Below are positions 14,114-23,096 of a stretch of DNA of 64,000 nucleotides, piece by piece (position 1 is the stretch's first letter; the number at the start of each line of letters is the position of its first letter). Source of the DNA: Prevotella sp. P5-92. GTDB lineage: Bacteria > Bacteroidota > Bacteroidia > Bacteroidales > Bacteroidaceae. Both the position numbers and the translations under genes were made by a program. Location of the stretch: NCBI RefSeq assembly GCF_002251245.1, contig NZ_NPJG01000054.1, forward strand, positions 31,498 to 95,497. The letters run 5' to 3'. The notes beneath the pieces were generated by a model. That model was given only the letters and a program-made list of their open reading frames with translations, ran no database searches and was not told the DNA's origin.

Positions 14114-15388
14114 TTAATCCTTTATACATCCTATCGGCAATACAAGCACACCATCCTTTCTTTGGTATGCATATTGCCCTACTGCGGTAATTACTGCCAT
14201 GAATGACGGCGAAGGCATCTTGTTGCGGTCTATAATATTTGCAAGTGCCAGCAAATTGGCAGCCCCCTCGTTGATACGATCCTCACCGCCAAGCTTCACC
14301 TCAAGCAAAGCATAGCTCCCATTGCGGCGATGCAGCACCGTGTCACACTCCAAACCGCTACTGTCCCTATAGTGATATATCTCACCATCCAAAGCCTCAG
14401 CATACACTCGAAGGTCACGCACTACAAGGTCTTCAAAAAACAGGCCAAATGTTTGCAGGTCATTTATCAGGTCCTTCGGTCCCAAACCCAATGCCGCAGT
14501 ACCAATACTTGGGTCAACAAAATGTCTCGTGTCGCTTGTCCTGATGGCCGACTTGCTTCTGATGTTCGGATTCCACGCCACAAGGTCTTCTATGACAAAC
14601 AGTTTTTTCAATGCCTTGATATAGTCAGCCACTGTGTCTTCGTCAAGTGTACTAGCATCATTGGCAAGCATGTCCTTGCGGATTGTGGCGTATGAAATCT
14701 GTTGAGAGATATTTCGTGCATACGACCGTAAAAGAAGTTTCGTGCGTTCAGGACTTCGTCTGACTTTATCCACACGCAATATATCACTGTTTACGACAGA
14801 ATCCACATAGTCAAATGCTTGGTCAAGCGCCAATTCCTTGGATATCAACGTTGCCCATGGCCAGCCGCCACGACAAGTGAGAAAAGCTATGTCGTTTACA
14901 TCAAGGTTATTACGTTGAAGTTCTAAAGGTCTGTTTTCAAACAAGTCCAACAGGCTTACTTCTCCAGATGACTCTCCTGACTCAAAAAGACTCATCGGAC
15001 GCATCCTTATGTGCCCGAAGCGTCCTGTACCGCTATGAATCAGAGTGTTTGCCTCTGGTAACACAGATGATCCTGTCAATATAAATTGTGACGGTTCACC
15101 TCTGCTGTCCACCTCACTTCTGATGGAATCCCAAATTGGTGGCAAGGCTTGCCATTCGTCAATCAGGCGTGGAGTGTCACCGTCAAGCAAAACCTTATGG
15201 CTTATCTCTATCATTTGCCTGCTTTGCATAAGCACAGTGGAATTTCCCAAGTCAAGAACACTATTAGCCAATTGTTTGGCTGTTGTGGTCTTACCGCACC
15301 ATTTGGGACCTTCAATCAACACTGCTCCTTTTCCTTGCACCTTACGTTTTAATATCCTGTCAGATATTCTTTTCTTATATTCTGCCAT
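14114..15388 (-). CDS. DUF4143-type AAA ATPase 1
   Basis: 424 aa from the ATG at 15388. This start is chosen because a -7 box lies at 15409-15416; the longer reading frame to 15637 merely runs through tandem repeats upstream of that promoter. Walker A is GPKWCGKTT (about residues 25-33), the Walker B-like strand is RLIDEWQ near 73, and FILTGSS is the sensor region. The C-terminal half has the DUF4143 fold with a PD-(D/E)xK-like YALLEVKLGG segment. Members abound in Prevotella; their role (nucleic-acid or defence-linked ATPase) is not established. Confidence 0.85.
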   Translation of the reverse strand: MAEYKKRISDRILKRKVQGKGAVLIEGPKWCGKTTTAKQLANSVLDLGNSTVLMQSRQMIEISHKVLLDGDTPRLIDEWQALPPIWDSIRSEVDSRGEPSQFILTGSSVLPEANTLIHSGTGRFGHIRMRPMSLFESGESSGEVSLLDLFENRPLELQRNNLDVNDIAFLTCRGGWPWATLISKELALDQAFDYVDSVVNSDILRVDKVRRSPERTKLLLRSYARNISQQISYATIRKDMLANDASTLDEDTVADYIKALKKLFVIEDLVAWNPNIRSKSAIRTSDTRHFVDPSIGTAALGLGPKDLINDLQTFGLFFEDLVVRDLRVYAEALDGEIYHYRDSSGLECDTVLHRRNGSYALLEVKLGGEDRINEGAANLLALANIIDRNKMPSPSFMAVITAVGQYAYQRKDGVLVLPIGCIKD

Positions 15389-15408
15389 ATTATCGTAATT
15401 TTTGGGTG

Positions 15409-15416
15409 CAAAGTTA
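15409..15416 (-). promoter_or_regulatory. -7 box of ATPase 1
   Basis: TAACTTTG on the minus strand, 20 bp from the ATG. The tandem array at 15455-15583 starts 38 bp further upstream, where a regulator could act on the promoter. Confidence 0.65.
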
Positions 15417-15454
15417 ATATATATATTCCTAACTACCAAAACTTTTTTGCAATT

Positions 15455-15583
15455 TTCGGTGATTTGTGGAAGATTTGTTCGGTGATTTGTAGAAGATTTG
15501 TTCGGTGATTTGTGGAATATTTGTTCGGTGATTTGCGGAATATTTGTTCGGTGATTTGTGGAATATTTGTTCGGTGATTTGTA
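15455..15583. repeat. Tandem array of a 23-bp unit upstream of ATPase 1
   Basis: Five full units plus a 14-bp partial, starting at 15455, 15478, 15501, 15524, 15547 and 15570. Each begins TTCGGTGATTTG and ends ATTTG, with one or two substitutions between units. The period is about two helical turns and not a multiple of three, so a coding role is unlikely. Confidence 0.9.
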
Positions 15584-15650
15584 TATTTCAAGAGTTTTTT
15601 GCCGATATCCTTTGTCATTTCGTATATAATGAGACACTAGTGGTAAGACA

Positions 15651-16982
15651 CTATTGAAATACTGATGTCATACCATATATCTCCGATATCCTGTCGGCAA
15701 GATACAGGGGCAGGTTTAGAAGGTCGTCATTCTTGCGGATATTTCTTGTGGAAATACGCAAAGACAATGAAGGAGAATAGGTCTTGCGGTAAATGGACAG
15801 ACTCTTGGCCTTGACATTATTTTCTGACTTCACCTCCACGGGCACTATCTCATTATTCATTTGCAAGACAAATTCCAATTCAGCCGTATTACCCGATGTC
15901 CAGTAAAAAATACTGTCACCAAATTGCCGCCTCAATGACTGCAAGACATAATTTTCAGACAATATACCTTTGAACTCTGTGAATAGCCTGTTGCCTGATA
16001 TTGCTGATTGTGCAGACAATGAAAACTTACTGCACAACAAACCTACGTCATTCAGATACAACTTAAAGGCATTACTTTTGCTGTATGCAGACAATGGCAA
16101 GCGAGGCGTTTCAATCATATTTACCCTCTGCACTATTCCTGCAAGGCACAGCCACTCGATAGCAGACTCATATTCCCTTGCCCTCGCTCCCTTTTGTATG
16201 TCGGCATAACGGAATTTGCGGTCTTCCTTGGCAAGCTGGTCTTGCAAACTGTTCCACACTTGAAACACCCTTGGTATGTCTTTGTTGTTGATATGTTTCG
16301 AAAAGTCAAGCGAATAGGATTTCAATATATTCTGCTGAATTGTTTGCACAGCCTGCCATTCACGATTGTCGGCAAAATCACTTACTGCCTCCGGCATGCC
16401 ACCTAACGCAAGATATGCCTTATATGCCTCAATCAATCGACCATGAAGCACTTCTGGAACAGGCATACTGCCGTCTATCATCATATAAGATGAATGTAAC
16501 CGGGAATCAATGGCTCGCAAATACTCACTGAACGACAATGGATAGAGAGTCATTAAATCGACCTTGCCTACAGGAAACGAAGCTCCTTGACGATTAAGAG
16601 CAACGCCAAGCAGTGAACCTGCACAGGCTATTGCATAATCACGGGCATCTTCGCAGAAATATTTCAAACTGTTTAGCGCTTCATTACACTCCTGCACCTC
16701 ATCGAACACTATCAGTGTGGTGTCTGGCTGTATGCTCATACCTGATGTCATCTCCAACACCTTAATAATATCCGCCGGACGCTTGCTGCGCTTGAAGTCT
16801 TCCTTAAGTTCAGGCATTGTGTCGAAATTAAAATATGCCAACTTCTCAAAACAGTCCTCACCGAATTTCCTTAATACCCACGACTTGCCCACTTGGCGTG
16901 CTCCCTGCATCACCAATGGCTTCCTTCTCTTGCTCTCTTTCCAAGCCTTCAGGTTGTTAAATATATCTCTCGTTATTTCCAT
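15651..16982 (-). CDS. DUF4143-type AAA ATPase 2
   Basis: 443 aa. Walker A is GARQVGKSW (about residues 27-35), Walker B is LIVFDEVQE near 93, and CAGSLLG is the sensor segment near 120. The C-terminal DUF4143 region has a nuclease-like FVLQMNNEIVPVEVKSE stretch near residue 385. Same broad family as ATPase 1 but only distantly similar. A -7 box (TAATTTTG, 16999-17006) lies 16 bp upstream of the ATG. A remnant of another copy's first 22 codons lies at 13258-13326. Confidence 0.87.
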   Translation of the reverse strand: MEITRDIFNNLKAWKESKRRKPLVMQGARQVGKSWVLRKFGEDCFEKLAYFNFDTMPELKEDFKRSKRPADIIKVLEMTSGMSIQPDTTLIVFDEVQECNEALNSLKYFCEDARDYAIACAGSLLGVALNRQGASFPVGKVDLMTLYPLSFSEYLRAIDSRLHSSYMMIDGSMPVPEVLHGRLIEAYKAYLALGGMPEAVSDFADNREWQAVQTIQQNILKSYSLDFSKHINNKDIPRVFQVWNSLQDQLAKEDRKFRYADIQKGARAREYESAIEWLCLAGIVQRVNMIETPRLPLSAYSKSNAFKLYLNDVGLLCSKFSLSAQSAISGNRLFTEFKGILSENYVLQSLRRQFGDSIFYWTSGNTAELEFVLQMNNEIVPVEVKSENNVKAKSLSIYRKTYSPSLSLRISTRNIRKNDDLLNLPLYLADRISEIYGMTSVFQ

Positions 16983-16998
16983 TCCTATGATTTTGTGG

Positions 16999-17047
16999 CA
17001 AAATTACACATTTTTCCTATGAAAAACGTGAAATATCACACATTTTT
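16999..17047 (-). promoter_or_regulatory. ATPase 2 promoter with degenerate 32-bp repeat
   Basis: TAATTTTG (-7, minus strand) at 16999-17006. Directly upstream, ACACATTTTT recurs at 17006 and 17038, a 32-bp period with just over one copy. The same region is duplicated at 13340-13400. Confidence 0.5.
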
Positions 17048-17096
17048 AATATTTATTATCCAGAAGGAAGAATAACAACAAGCTATTTAACATCCG

Positions 17097-17831
17097 TTAT
17101 TTTGCTATAACTCTCCGCATTTCCTCTGGCAGATATTCCATCGCCTTCTGACGAATGTCATCGGGAATGCCCCATCTGGCTTCGGCTATGCCGCCTACAA
17201 TGGCTCCAAGCGTGTCGGCATCAGCCCCGAGTGAAACGGCTCGGCGCAAGGCATCCTCAAACGATGTGCTCTGATTTATTATCCAGAATGCTACTGGTAC
17301 AGTGCCCAGACATGTCTCGTCGAAGCGGTTCTCCACTTCCTCCTTATTTATATTAATGTCATAGCCAGAATATTCAACTGCGGCTGATATGTCGCGCCCT
17401 TGGCGACACTCGAATATGGCGAGAGCGGTAGCCTCAGCACCTCGAATACCTTCAGGATGATTATGCGTACATTCCGCCGTCAACCGTGCTTCACGAAGCA
17501 CATCCTCCACGGTGTTGAAACTCCATGCCACAGGACTCACCCTCATTGCCGACCCATTGCCGAAACTGCCGTATGGCTTAGGCTCATCGCTCATCACCCA
17601 CTGTCGGAATCTCCCTCCATATCCTCCCATAGGCGAGGGATAACGGCGGCACCATTCGTGTATGCTCTCGCCATAATCACGGCCCTTGGCAATAGCATCC
17701 GCCACAGCCACAGTACACACGGTATCATCCGTAAAACTATTCTCCTGCGAGAACATCTCAAAGTCATAATCATTAGTAGGGTTAAACTCCCATCGACTTC
17801 CCACTATATCACCTATTATTGCTCCTAACAT
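17097..17831 (-). CDS. ADP-ribosylglycohydrolase (DraG-like)
   Basis: 244 aa. The family's metal-binding motifs are present: GAIIGDIVGS at the N-terminus, FTDDTV near residue 33, and GADADTLGAIVGGIAEA near 205. Such enzymes remove ADP-ribose from proteins, nucleic acids or small molecules using two Mg ions. The start lies 5 bp after the McrC stop, so it is very likely the last gene of the Sel1-McrB-McrC operon. A 32-bp scrap of a second copy survives at 26604-26635. The substrate is unknown. Confidence 0.88.
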   Translation of the reverse strand: MLGAIIGDIVGSRWEFNPTNDYDFEMFSQENSFTDDTVCTVAVADAIAKGRDYGESIHEWCRRYPSPMGGYGGRFRQWVMSDEPKPYGSFGNGSAMRVSPVAWSFNTVEDVLREARLTAECTHNHPEGIRGAEATALAIFECRQGRDISAAVEYSGYDININKEEVENRFDETCLGTVPVAFWIINQSTSFEDALRRAVSLGADADTLGAIVGGIAEARWGIPDDIRQKAMEYLPEEMRRVIAK

Positions 17832-17836
17832 AATCG

Positions 17837-19150
17837 TTATTCTTTATTTATCCTTCCTATGAAAACATTTTCTGCTTTTTTCATGTCTTCGCAGAATATT
17901 CTGTAATCATTTGTGTTGTTACCTATTTCTATACCATACATATACATCCACCCACCATATCCATTCAATTCCAACGGAGACTGATTGTTAGAGCCATTTG
18001 TATAAGGGAAAATGAAACCGCTCTTCTTACTTTTCAACATATACATATAAGTAACCAACTGATGTATATCATCACGCCCTACACCTGCTGCATCTGAATA
18101 ATCTTCAAATCTTTTGTATTTGGCATCCAACACGATGTTCTTATCATAGAAGTCAGGATAACGGATGCCCTTATTGTTTGTGAAGATACATTTACCTCCT
18201 TCACGTTTCTTATTATTGGGATGCTTAAACCCTTGTTCTTTCAATAAGGTATATACATATTCTTCCCACAGCCATGCTCCGTCAAAAAGCAATCCGCAAA
18301 TCTCATTATCGTTGTCGGCATACATTACACTATCATGACGAAGAATCTGTAGGCAAAGTTGTTGAAGTGGACGATAATCGGTGTAGTACGGATGGATGAC
18401 TGGACGCAGATTTTTCAGGATCACTCTCTGTCGTTCGTTTCTGTTATAGGAAGAGGTCAGAGAGTAAACAAGTTTCACGTCATCAGCCACCTCTTTACAG
18501 TCAGTTAATAATGAACTTCCAAATTGTCGTCTTTTGATGTGTTCTATCGTATGCCTTATGAGTTGCATCACATTGTTGTTCGTCGTATGCTCTCGTGTGT
18601 TATATGCCACTTTACCTTGAAAAGGTATGTTCTGTCTGATGTGTCGTGAAACAGCAATAACTCCTCGAATGTTTGCATCATTGTGTTCATATCTTTTGTA
18701 TTCCCTGTAAATGCCCTGTTCCAATGCCTTATGCAAAAACGAGGGGAACAGCAACTCCAGCAGATCAAGCACATCATCTTGCGAACTGCCATGATTGAGG
18801 TCAAACAGGTTGATTGACAACACCTTTTGAAGCATATAGTGAAGAAAGAAATCGTTATCTCCGTTCCGGTCAAACCTTGAGCGGATTCTCATTCTCTTGC
18901 CGTTAGAGCCAATAAACCCCATTATGTTTCCAGTTTTAACCTTGAGATATTCTTTCTTATAATCATCGACTACAAACAATGGGTTATACTCTATCTTGTC
19001 GTTGGACATATCCAAGCTATGCGGGAAAACAAGCAGTCTCTTGTTTTCCTCGCACAACTTTCTTATATCTTTGTTCGCAAGAGGAAGAAAATCTTCTATT
19101 TCGCTCTTTGACAATTCTTCGCTTCGTTGATTATCCACCAAATCAATCAT
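17837..19150 (-). CDS. mcrC: McrC-like subunit of a type IV restriction system
   Basis: 437 aa. The N-terminal half is an McrC-type domain. The C-terminal half holds a nuclease-like core with YPDFYDKNIVLDAKYK near residue 330, the D...DAKYK of PD-(D/E)xK enzymes. It starts inside the mcrB stop (ATGA overlap, 4 bp). In the family it is the endonuclease partner that activates McrB GTPase and cuts modified DNA. Confidence 0.88.
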   Translation of the reverse strand: MIDLVDNQRSEELSKSEIEDFLPLANKDIRKLCEENKRLLVFPHSLDMSNDKIEYNPLFVVDDYKKEYLKVKTGNIMGFIGSNGKRMRIRSRFDRNGDNDFFLHYMLQKVLSINLFDLNHGSSQDDVLDLLELLFPSFLHKALEQGIYREYKRYEHNDANIRGVIAVSRHIRQNIPFQGKVAYNTREHTTNNNVMQLIRHTIEHIKRRQFGSSLLTDCKEVADDVKLVYSLTSSYNRNERQRVILKNLRPVIHPYYTDYRPLQQLCLQILRHDSVMYADNDNEICGLLFDGAWLWEEYVYTLLKEQGFKHPNNKKREGGKCIFTNNKGIRYPDFYDKNIVLDAKYKRFEDYSDAAGVGRDDIHQLVTYMYMLKSKKSGFIFPYTNGSNNQSPLELNGYGGWMYMYGIEIGNNTNDYRIFCEDMKKAENVFIGRINKE

Positions 19151-21243
19151 TGTTTACCCTCATTATTCATTAAGTCATATGCGTTCTTACAATTTTCAAT
19201 AATATCCTTACCATTTCTATATCCCCTGAGATATTCTCTCAGAAGAGGCTCGATATTCATTTCCCAAAGACTGTCAAAGTCAAAGTTACAGTTCTTAAGT
19301 TTTAAGAAATACGCTGGTCCTATTTCGTATGCTTTGCCAAGTTCAGGCGTTTCTTCTATTACCTTGTTTAGAGCAGTCATGCTGTCTTTTGCTTCTTGTG
19401 CATATTCGCCTAAACTATCGAGCATATTCTTCTGGCTTTCCGCACTTATCTCCTTCCAAGTAAATCGGCGACGCATAGCAAAGTCCATACTCTCTACGCT
19501 GCGGTCTATATCATTCATTGTTCCAATGATATACACATTGTCGGGAACATAAAAGCCATCGGCAAAGACATCCCCCTCAGAAATCATATTTTGATATTGT
19601 GTACAGACCTTTCCTTTTTCACCCCTATATCCAGGGTCAATTGAAAAGAAGAGTTCGCCAAATATCTTGGAAATCTCACCTCGGTTTATTTCATCGATGA
19701 TGAATACAAATTTTTTATCAATGCTTGTATCATTATTTGGTTGTAAATGACTATTTGCCAATTTAAGTATTGCTTCTGGAGTTATACATGTCCGATAAAT
19801 AGTTGACAAAGTAAATTTCCTATCCCCATTTAACTTCACAATATTCTCTCTCAATCCTTTTGCAATCCAATTGACGTTTCTGTATCTTGGAAATTCTCCA
19901 CCGTCTTCGTGGTATTCATACTCTCCTGTTACAATTCCAATGGCATCAATTTCTGATTCAGAATAACATGACACTACAATATCACCAATTTCCATTGAAT
20001 ATTGGAATGCGCGCAAGATAGCCTTACCACCATATTTGAAATTATCAAAATCATAAAAATCATCAACATCACCATAATCTGCCCATCCAATTCTTATATG
20101 GCCATTTTCCATACATTCTGTCCTGATTGGATTGTCACCAGTTCCTGCCAATGAAACTTTCCATACTACAGGATCCGCATTCAATTCGTTCGTAACTACC
20201 TCAGATGAAGAACTGTTCAATATAGCTCTCTTGCAGAATTCCTTAAATATGCCATCCTTCCTTTCAAACCCTACGTTACCATTGTCGTCAGATATTGGTC
20301 TCAAACCTTCAACAAAGTCTGTATAGTCGTAGGAAGGATGGAATTGGACAAAACCTACACGTTCCTTTATTATTGCCTTTTCTGTATCTGACAAAGTCTC
20401 TATGTCAGTTTTATCCAAGACCTTAAAATTTGCAATCTGTCTGGCCAAATAAGTCTTTCCAGTACCTGGAGCGCCTGTAAATACTATATTGTGGTTTTTC
20501 TCTAATAGAGTGACATATTTCTCGAAATCTTTCATCGTATCATTGTTTTCGTTATTTGATTTTTCCCATGCCAACAAAGATAGTTCCGCAAAATTCTTAC
20601 ATAGTGCAGTATTCTTTGACATATAGTCATTTACTTGAGAGAGTATTTGACTATACTCCTTATAGTTTGGTTCTTTCTTTATTTTCAATCCAAGTTCTTT
20701 CTCGATAAATGCTCTATTTTGGGAATCCAAGGCGAGGAAACGATCGGGGCAAATCCAGAACAAACCCATAGAGAGATTATTATTCACTCCTTTTATTTTT
20801 AATGCCTCATCATACTCTTGTCCGAAATCTTCATTATTGACTGCCTTTTCAAACAAGTTCCATAGTAATAAGTTGTCTTGTTCAACAGTTTTACCATTCT
20901 GATAAACAAATATAGATTTTTGGGCATTCAATACAGGAATCCCGTCAAAATCAGAAGGAACAGTAGCAGATATATGAAAACATTCCTTCAATATCGTGAC
21001 GCATTCTCTCCTGACTTTAACGTTACTTGTTCGATTGAAAATAGCGAAAACAGAAAACGGATCTGTATCTGTCAATCTTTCATCTTTGTCTTTTTTGAAA
21101 TAATTGACTACCGAGGTTCCGCTATCATTTTGCGTATTGTCAAGGGCTGAATAGATTGTCTCTACCAACTCCTGACGTCTGTTTTTATATTCAAGGAGTT
21201 TATGTGCAAACTCCTTGTAAAAAGGAATCCAAGTAAAACTCAT
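19147..21243 (-). CDS. mcrB: McrB-like AAA GTPase with an inserted EVE-like domain
   Basis: 698 aa. Residues 1-235 are a specificity-type N-terminal region. Walker A is GAPGTGKTY (257-265), Walker B is FIIDEINRGE (514-523), and the McrB signature MNDIDRS follows, then RRRFTW. Between Walker A and B, residues 350-495 hold an extra module (VWKVSLAGTGD, IRIGWADYG, GDIVVSCY, GIVTGEYEY) that resembles EVE/PUA-like modified-base readers; this assignment is inferred from the pattern. The system should restrict DNA with modified bases. It follows the Sel1 gene by 22 bp. Confidence 0.87.
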   Translation of the reverse strand: MSFTWIPFYKEFAHKLLEYKNRRQELVETIYSALDNTQNDSGTSVVNYFKKDKDERLTDTDPFSVFAIFNRTSNVKVRRECVTILKECFHISATVPSDFDGIPVLNAQKSIFVYQNGKTVEQDNLLLWNLFEKAVNNEDFGQEYDEALKIKGVNNNLSMGLFWICPDRFLALDSQNRAFIEKELGLKIKKEPNYKEYSQILSQVNDYMSKNTALCKNFAELSLLAWEKSNNENNDTMKDFEKYVTLLEKNHNIVFTGAPGTGKTYLARQIANFKVLDKTDIETLSDTEKAIIKERVGFVQFHPSYDYTDFVEGLRPISDDNGNVGFERKDGIFKEFCKRAILNSSSSEVVTNELNADPVVWKVSLAGTGDNPIRTECMENGHIRIGWADYGDVDDFYDFDNFKYGGKAILRAFQYSMEIGDIVVSCYSESEIDAIGIVTGEYEYHEDGGEFPRYRNVNWIAKGLRENIVKLNGDRKFTLSTIYRTCITPEAILKLANSHLQPNNDTSIDKKFVFIIDEINRGEISKIFGELFFSIDPGYRGEKGKVCTQYQNMISEGDVFADGFYVPDNVYIIGTMNDIDRSVESMDFAMRRRFTWKEISAESQKNMLDSLGEYAQEAKDSMTALNKVIEETPELGKAYEIGPAYFLKLKNCNFDFDSLWEMNIEPLLREYLRGYRNGKDIIENCKNAYDLMNNEGKQ

Positions 21244-21265
21244 TTATCTTTTGATATTATTACGA

Positions 21266-21787
21266 TTATTCCATAAAGTTAAATTCTTCCAATTTCTTCT
21301 TTGCCAAGGGATGCCCCTCTTGGTAAGCCAGACGGTAATATCGCTTGGCTTCTGCAATATTTACCTCTGTTCCCCAGCCTTTTTCATAGAACTCACCAAC
21401 ACGATAATGTGCATAGGGAAACCCACAAGACTTATACAGTTCAAAGGCTCGTTTCATGTCAATAGTATATCCACCTGTACCTTTACGAAAGATATCAGCA
21501 AGATTACTTTTCGCGTAGTCATTTCCCTGAGCTACCGACTTTTCGTACCATTTAACAGCTTCTGAAATGTTTTTGGGTCCAAACAATCCATTTTCGAACA
21601 TGCAACCGATGTCATTCTGTAAGCCTTCATCCTCAAGGTATTCAGAATCCGGGTCTCCTGTAATAAGATTATATACATCTTCTATATATTCTTTTGTCCA
21701 TCCCCAGTCCTCTGCCTTGTCTGAATAGCATAGGATTATTCTGGAATTGTTGCGAGGGATTCCCTCAAATTCGTCTTTCTTTTCCAT
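21266..21787 (-). CDS. Sel1-repeat protein
   Basis: 173 aa without a signal peptide. After about 50 residues, three Sel1/TPR-like helical repeats are visible (NDIGCMFENG... AVKWYEKSVAQG, NLADIFRKG... AFELYKSCG, YRVGEFYEKGWG... AKRYYRLAYQEG). Sel1 repeats mediate protein contacts. First gene of the presumed Sel1-mcrB-mcrC-draG operon, transcribed from 21903-21910. A regulatory or scaffolding role for the restriction complex is an inference. Confidence 0.8.
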   Translation of the reverse strand: MEKKDEFEGIPRNNSRIILCYSDKAEDWGWTKEYIEDVYNLITGDPDSEYLEDEGLQNDIGCMFENGLFGPKNISEAVKWYEKSVAQGNDYAKSNLADIFRKGTGGYTIDMKRAFELYKSCGFPYAHYRVGEFYEKGWGTEVNIAEAKRYYRLAYQEGHPLAKKKLEEFNFME

Positions 21788-21902
21788 ATTATAAAATTTT
21801 TATTATTATCAATATCTGTTTCTCTAATTTCTGCTTATATTCTATTAAAAGAAAAAAGACACTGAAATATTTAGTTCATAATAAAATTTTAACTTAAATT
21901 GG

Positions 21903-21910
21903 CAAAAGTA
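21903..21910 (-). promoter_or_regulatory. -7 box of the Sel1-mcrBC-draG operon
   Basis: TACTTTTG on the minus strand, 115 bp upstream of the Sel1 start. Confidence 0.5.
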
Positions 21911-21961
21911 AAGAAAGGTGTCAAAGTGGATAATGTCAACATTTTCTTGTATAAGGCATGA

Positions 21962-22144
21962 TTACTGAAACCGCGGATTGGCGGCTATAACATCTTTTGC
22001 CGCAACGTGATATATCCTTCCGTTGTCATCTTGATACACACACGTCTCTCCCCTCGCCGCTTTTTCATGCAGCATATTGCGCTCAGCCTCAAGAAGGCCT
22101 TTGTCAAGAGCCTCAACATATAAATTAAATTCTTTTCCTGACAT
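21962..22144 (-). CDS. 60-aa partner (putative antitoxin) of the zeta-like toxin, copy 2
   Basis: 60 aa starting MSGKEFNLYVEALDKG. From GLLEAERNM onward it is identical to copy 1; the first 14 residues differ. The gene overlaps the toxin by 20 bp, exactly as in copy 1. The paired divergence of its N-terminus and the toxin C-terminus suggests that these segments contact each other. Confidence 0.68.
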   Translation of the reverse strand: MSGKEFNLYVEALDKGLLEAERNMLHEKAARGETCVYQDDNGRIYHVAAKDVIAANPRFQ

Positions 22145-22709
22145 AACTCTGTATTATTTTATATTTTAATTCATTTAAGACCACACACTCATCACAAATA
22201 CTACCCCATGCAATTTTTTCTCTGGCATTATCACTATTGTCGTATATCATCCAACTGTCAACCTCATTCATAAACAGATTGAATAGGTTGGAGATACCAG
22301 CGGAATATCTTCTGATAATGACATCCTGAGGAATGTTGTGTCCACCATGCGCAACTCGCTCAGCCACTCGCTGCATAGCCAGTTCTGGGGATTTCAACCA
22401 AAAGTAAATAAGATGCACTTGGTATCCTTCGGTATGAGCACGTCTTACAAGATTGATATATGAGCGTGTGGCAAGTGTAGTCTCGATAGAAAAAGACTCT
22501 CCTCTTCTAATCAGACAATCTATCCTTTCAAGCATAAGTCTTCCAGCCTCTATTGCAACTCCTTCAGGGTTGAATGGCGACAGACCTTTGGCGATTTCAT
22601 CAGCATTTACGAATTCCCTTACCAAAAGAGCTTTTGGTAATATCGTCATGGAAGCTGTGGTCTTTCCTGCCCCATTACATCCCGCTATGATATATAACAA
22701 TCGAGCCAT
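22125..22709 (-). CDS. Zeta-toxin-like P-loop kinase, copy 2
   Basis: 194 aa. Walker A GCNGAGKTT is at residues 9-17. Residues 1-160 differ from copy 1 only at a few positions (for example DCLIRR for DRLIRR); the last 34 residues are different (AREKIAWGSICDECVV...). Same minimal-leader promoter (TAATTTTG at 22717-22724). With copy 1 it forms an allele pair inside one duplicated module. Confidence 0.8.
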   Translation of the reverse strand: MARLLYIIAGCNGAGKTTASMTILPKALLVREFVNADEIAKGLSPFNPEGVAIEAGRLMLERIDCLIRRGESFSIETTLATRSYINLVRRAHTEGYQVHLIYFWLKSPELAMQRVAERVAHGGHNIPQDVIIRRYSAGISNLFNLFMNEVDSWMIYDNSDNAREKIAWGSICDECVVLNELKYKIIQSYVRKRI

Positions 22710-22716
22710 AATGCCG

Positions 22717-22724
22717 CAAAATTA
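22717..22724 (-). promoter_or_regulatory. -7 box of zeta pair, copy 2
   Basis: TAATTTTG on the minus strand, 8 bp from the toxin ATG, as in copy 1. On the plus strand TACCTTTG at 22810-22817 could start the transcript of the RNA ligase, with a leader of about 280 nt. Confidence 0.6.
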
Positions 22725-22860
22725 CTATAAAAAAAAATAATCTCCAAATAATTATAAGAAAAATCGACAAATAAATAAAGTTATATTTGTTGGAATGGAA
22801 AATATTGCTTACCTTTGCGGCGATTTTTGAAAAACTTAGGTATAATATATAATTAAGGTA

Positions 22861-22983
22861 ATGCTAAGAATTGTAATGAACATAACGCAGATTATGGCTG
22901 TCCGGAGCATGGAATGCATCGGAGAGGGACGGTATGTTCATACAGCGGACATTGCCACGACATTAATAGACATCCGGAAATAA
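22861..22983 (+). CDS. Possible 40-aa peptide in the ligase leader
   Basis: An open frame of 40 codons (MLRIVMNITQ...) begins 44 bp after the -7 box at 22810-22817 and ends 113 bp before the RNA ligase start. No family is recognised and the composition is not distinctive. It may be chance. The rest of 22984-23096 holds only a short CCCTGT-CGCC-ACAGGG hairpin. Confidence 0.2.
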   Translation: MLRIVMNITQIMAVRSMECIGEGRYVHTADIATTLIDIRK

Positions 22984-23096
22984 CAATTTCCCTTTTGCCC
23001 TTAATCGACTGTTTTCTTCTCCCTGTCGCCACAGGGCAAATATTTCGTTTGTTTAACTGCGCATATATGCGCCAAAAATCAATTTTTCACACAATT

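Noticed and set aside
15389..15637. N-terminal extension of ATPase 1 (83 residues rich in S, T, N and P)
   Set aside because: It is the translation of the 23-bp tandem array in one frame; the promoter at 15409-15416 lies inside it, so the transcript starts downstream.
22914..23096. N-terminal extension of the RNA ligase (61 residues)
   Set aside because: Residues are not protein-like, and the family start fits MIRFKKYSS at 23097, shortly before the adenylation motif.
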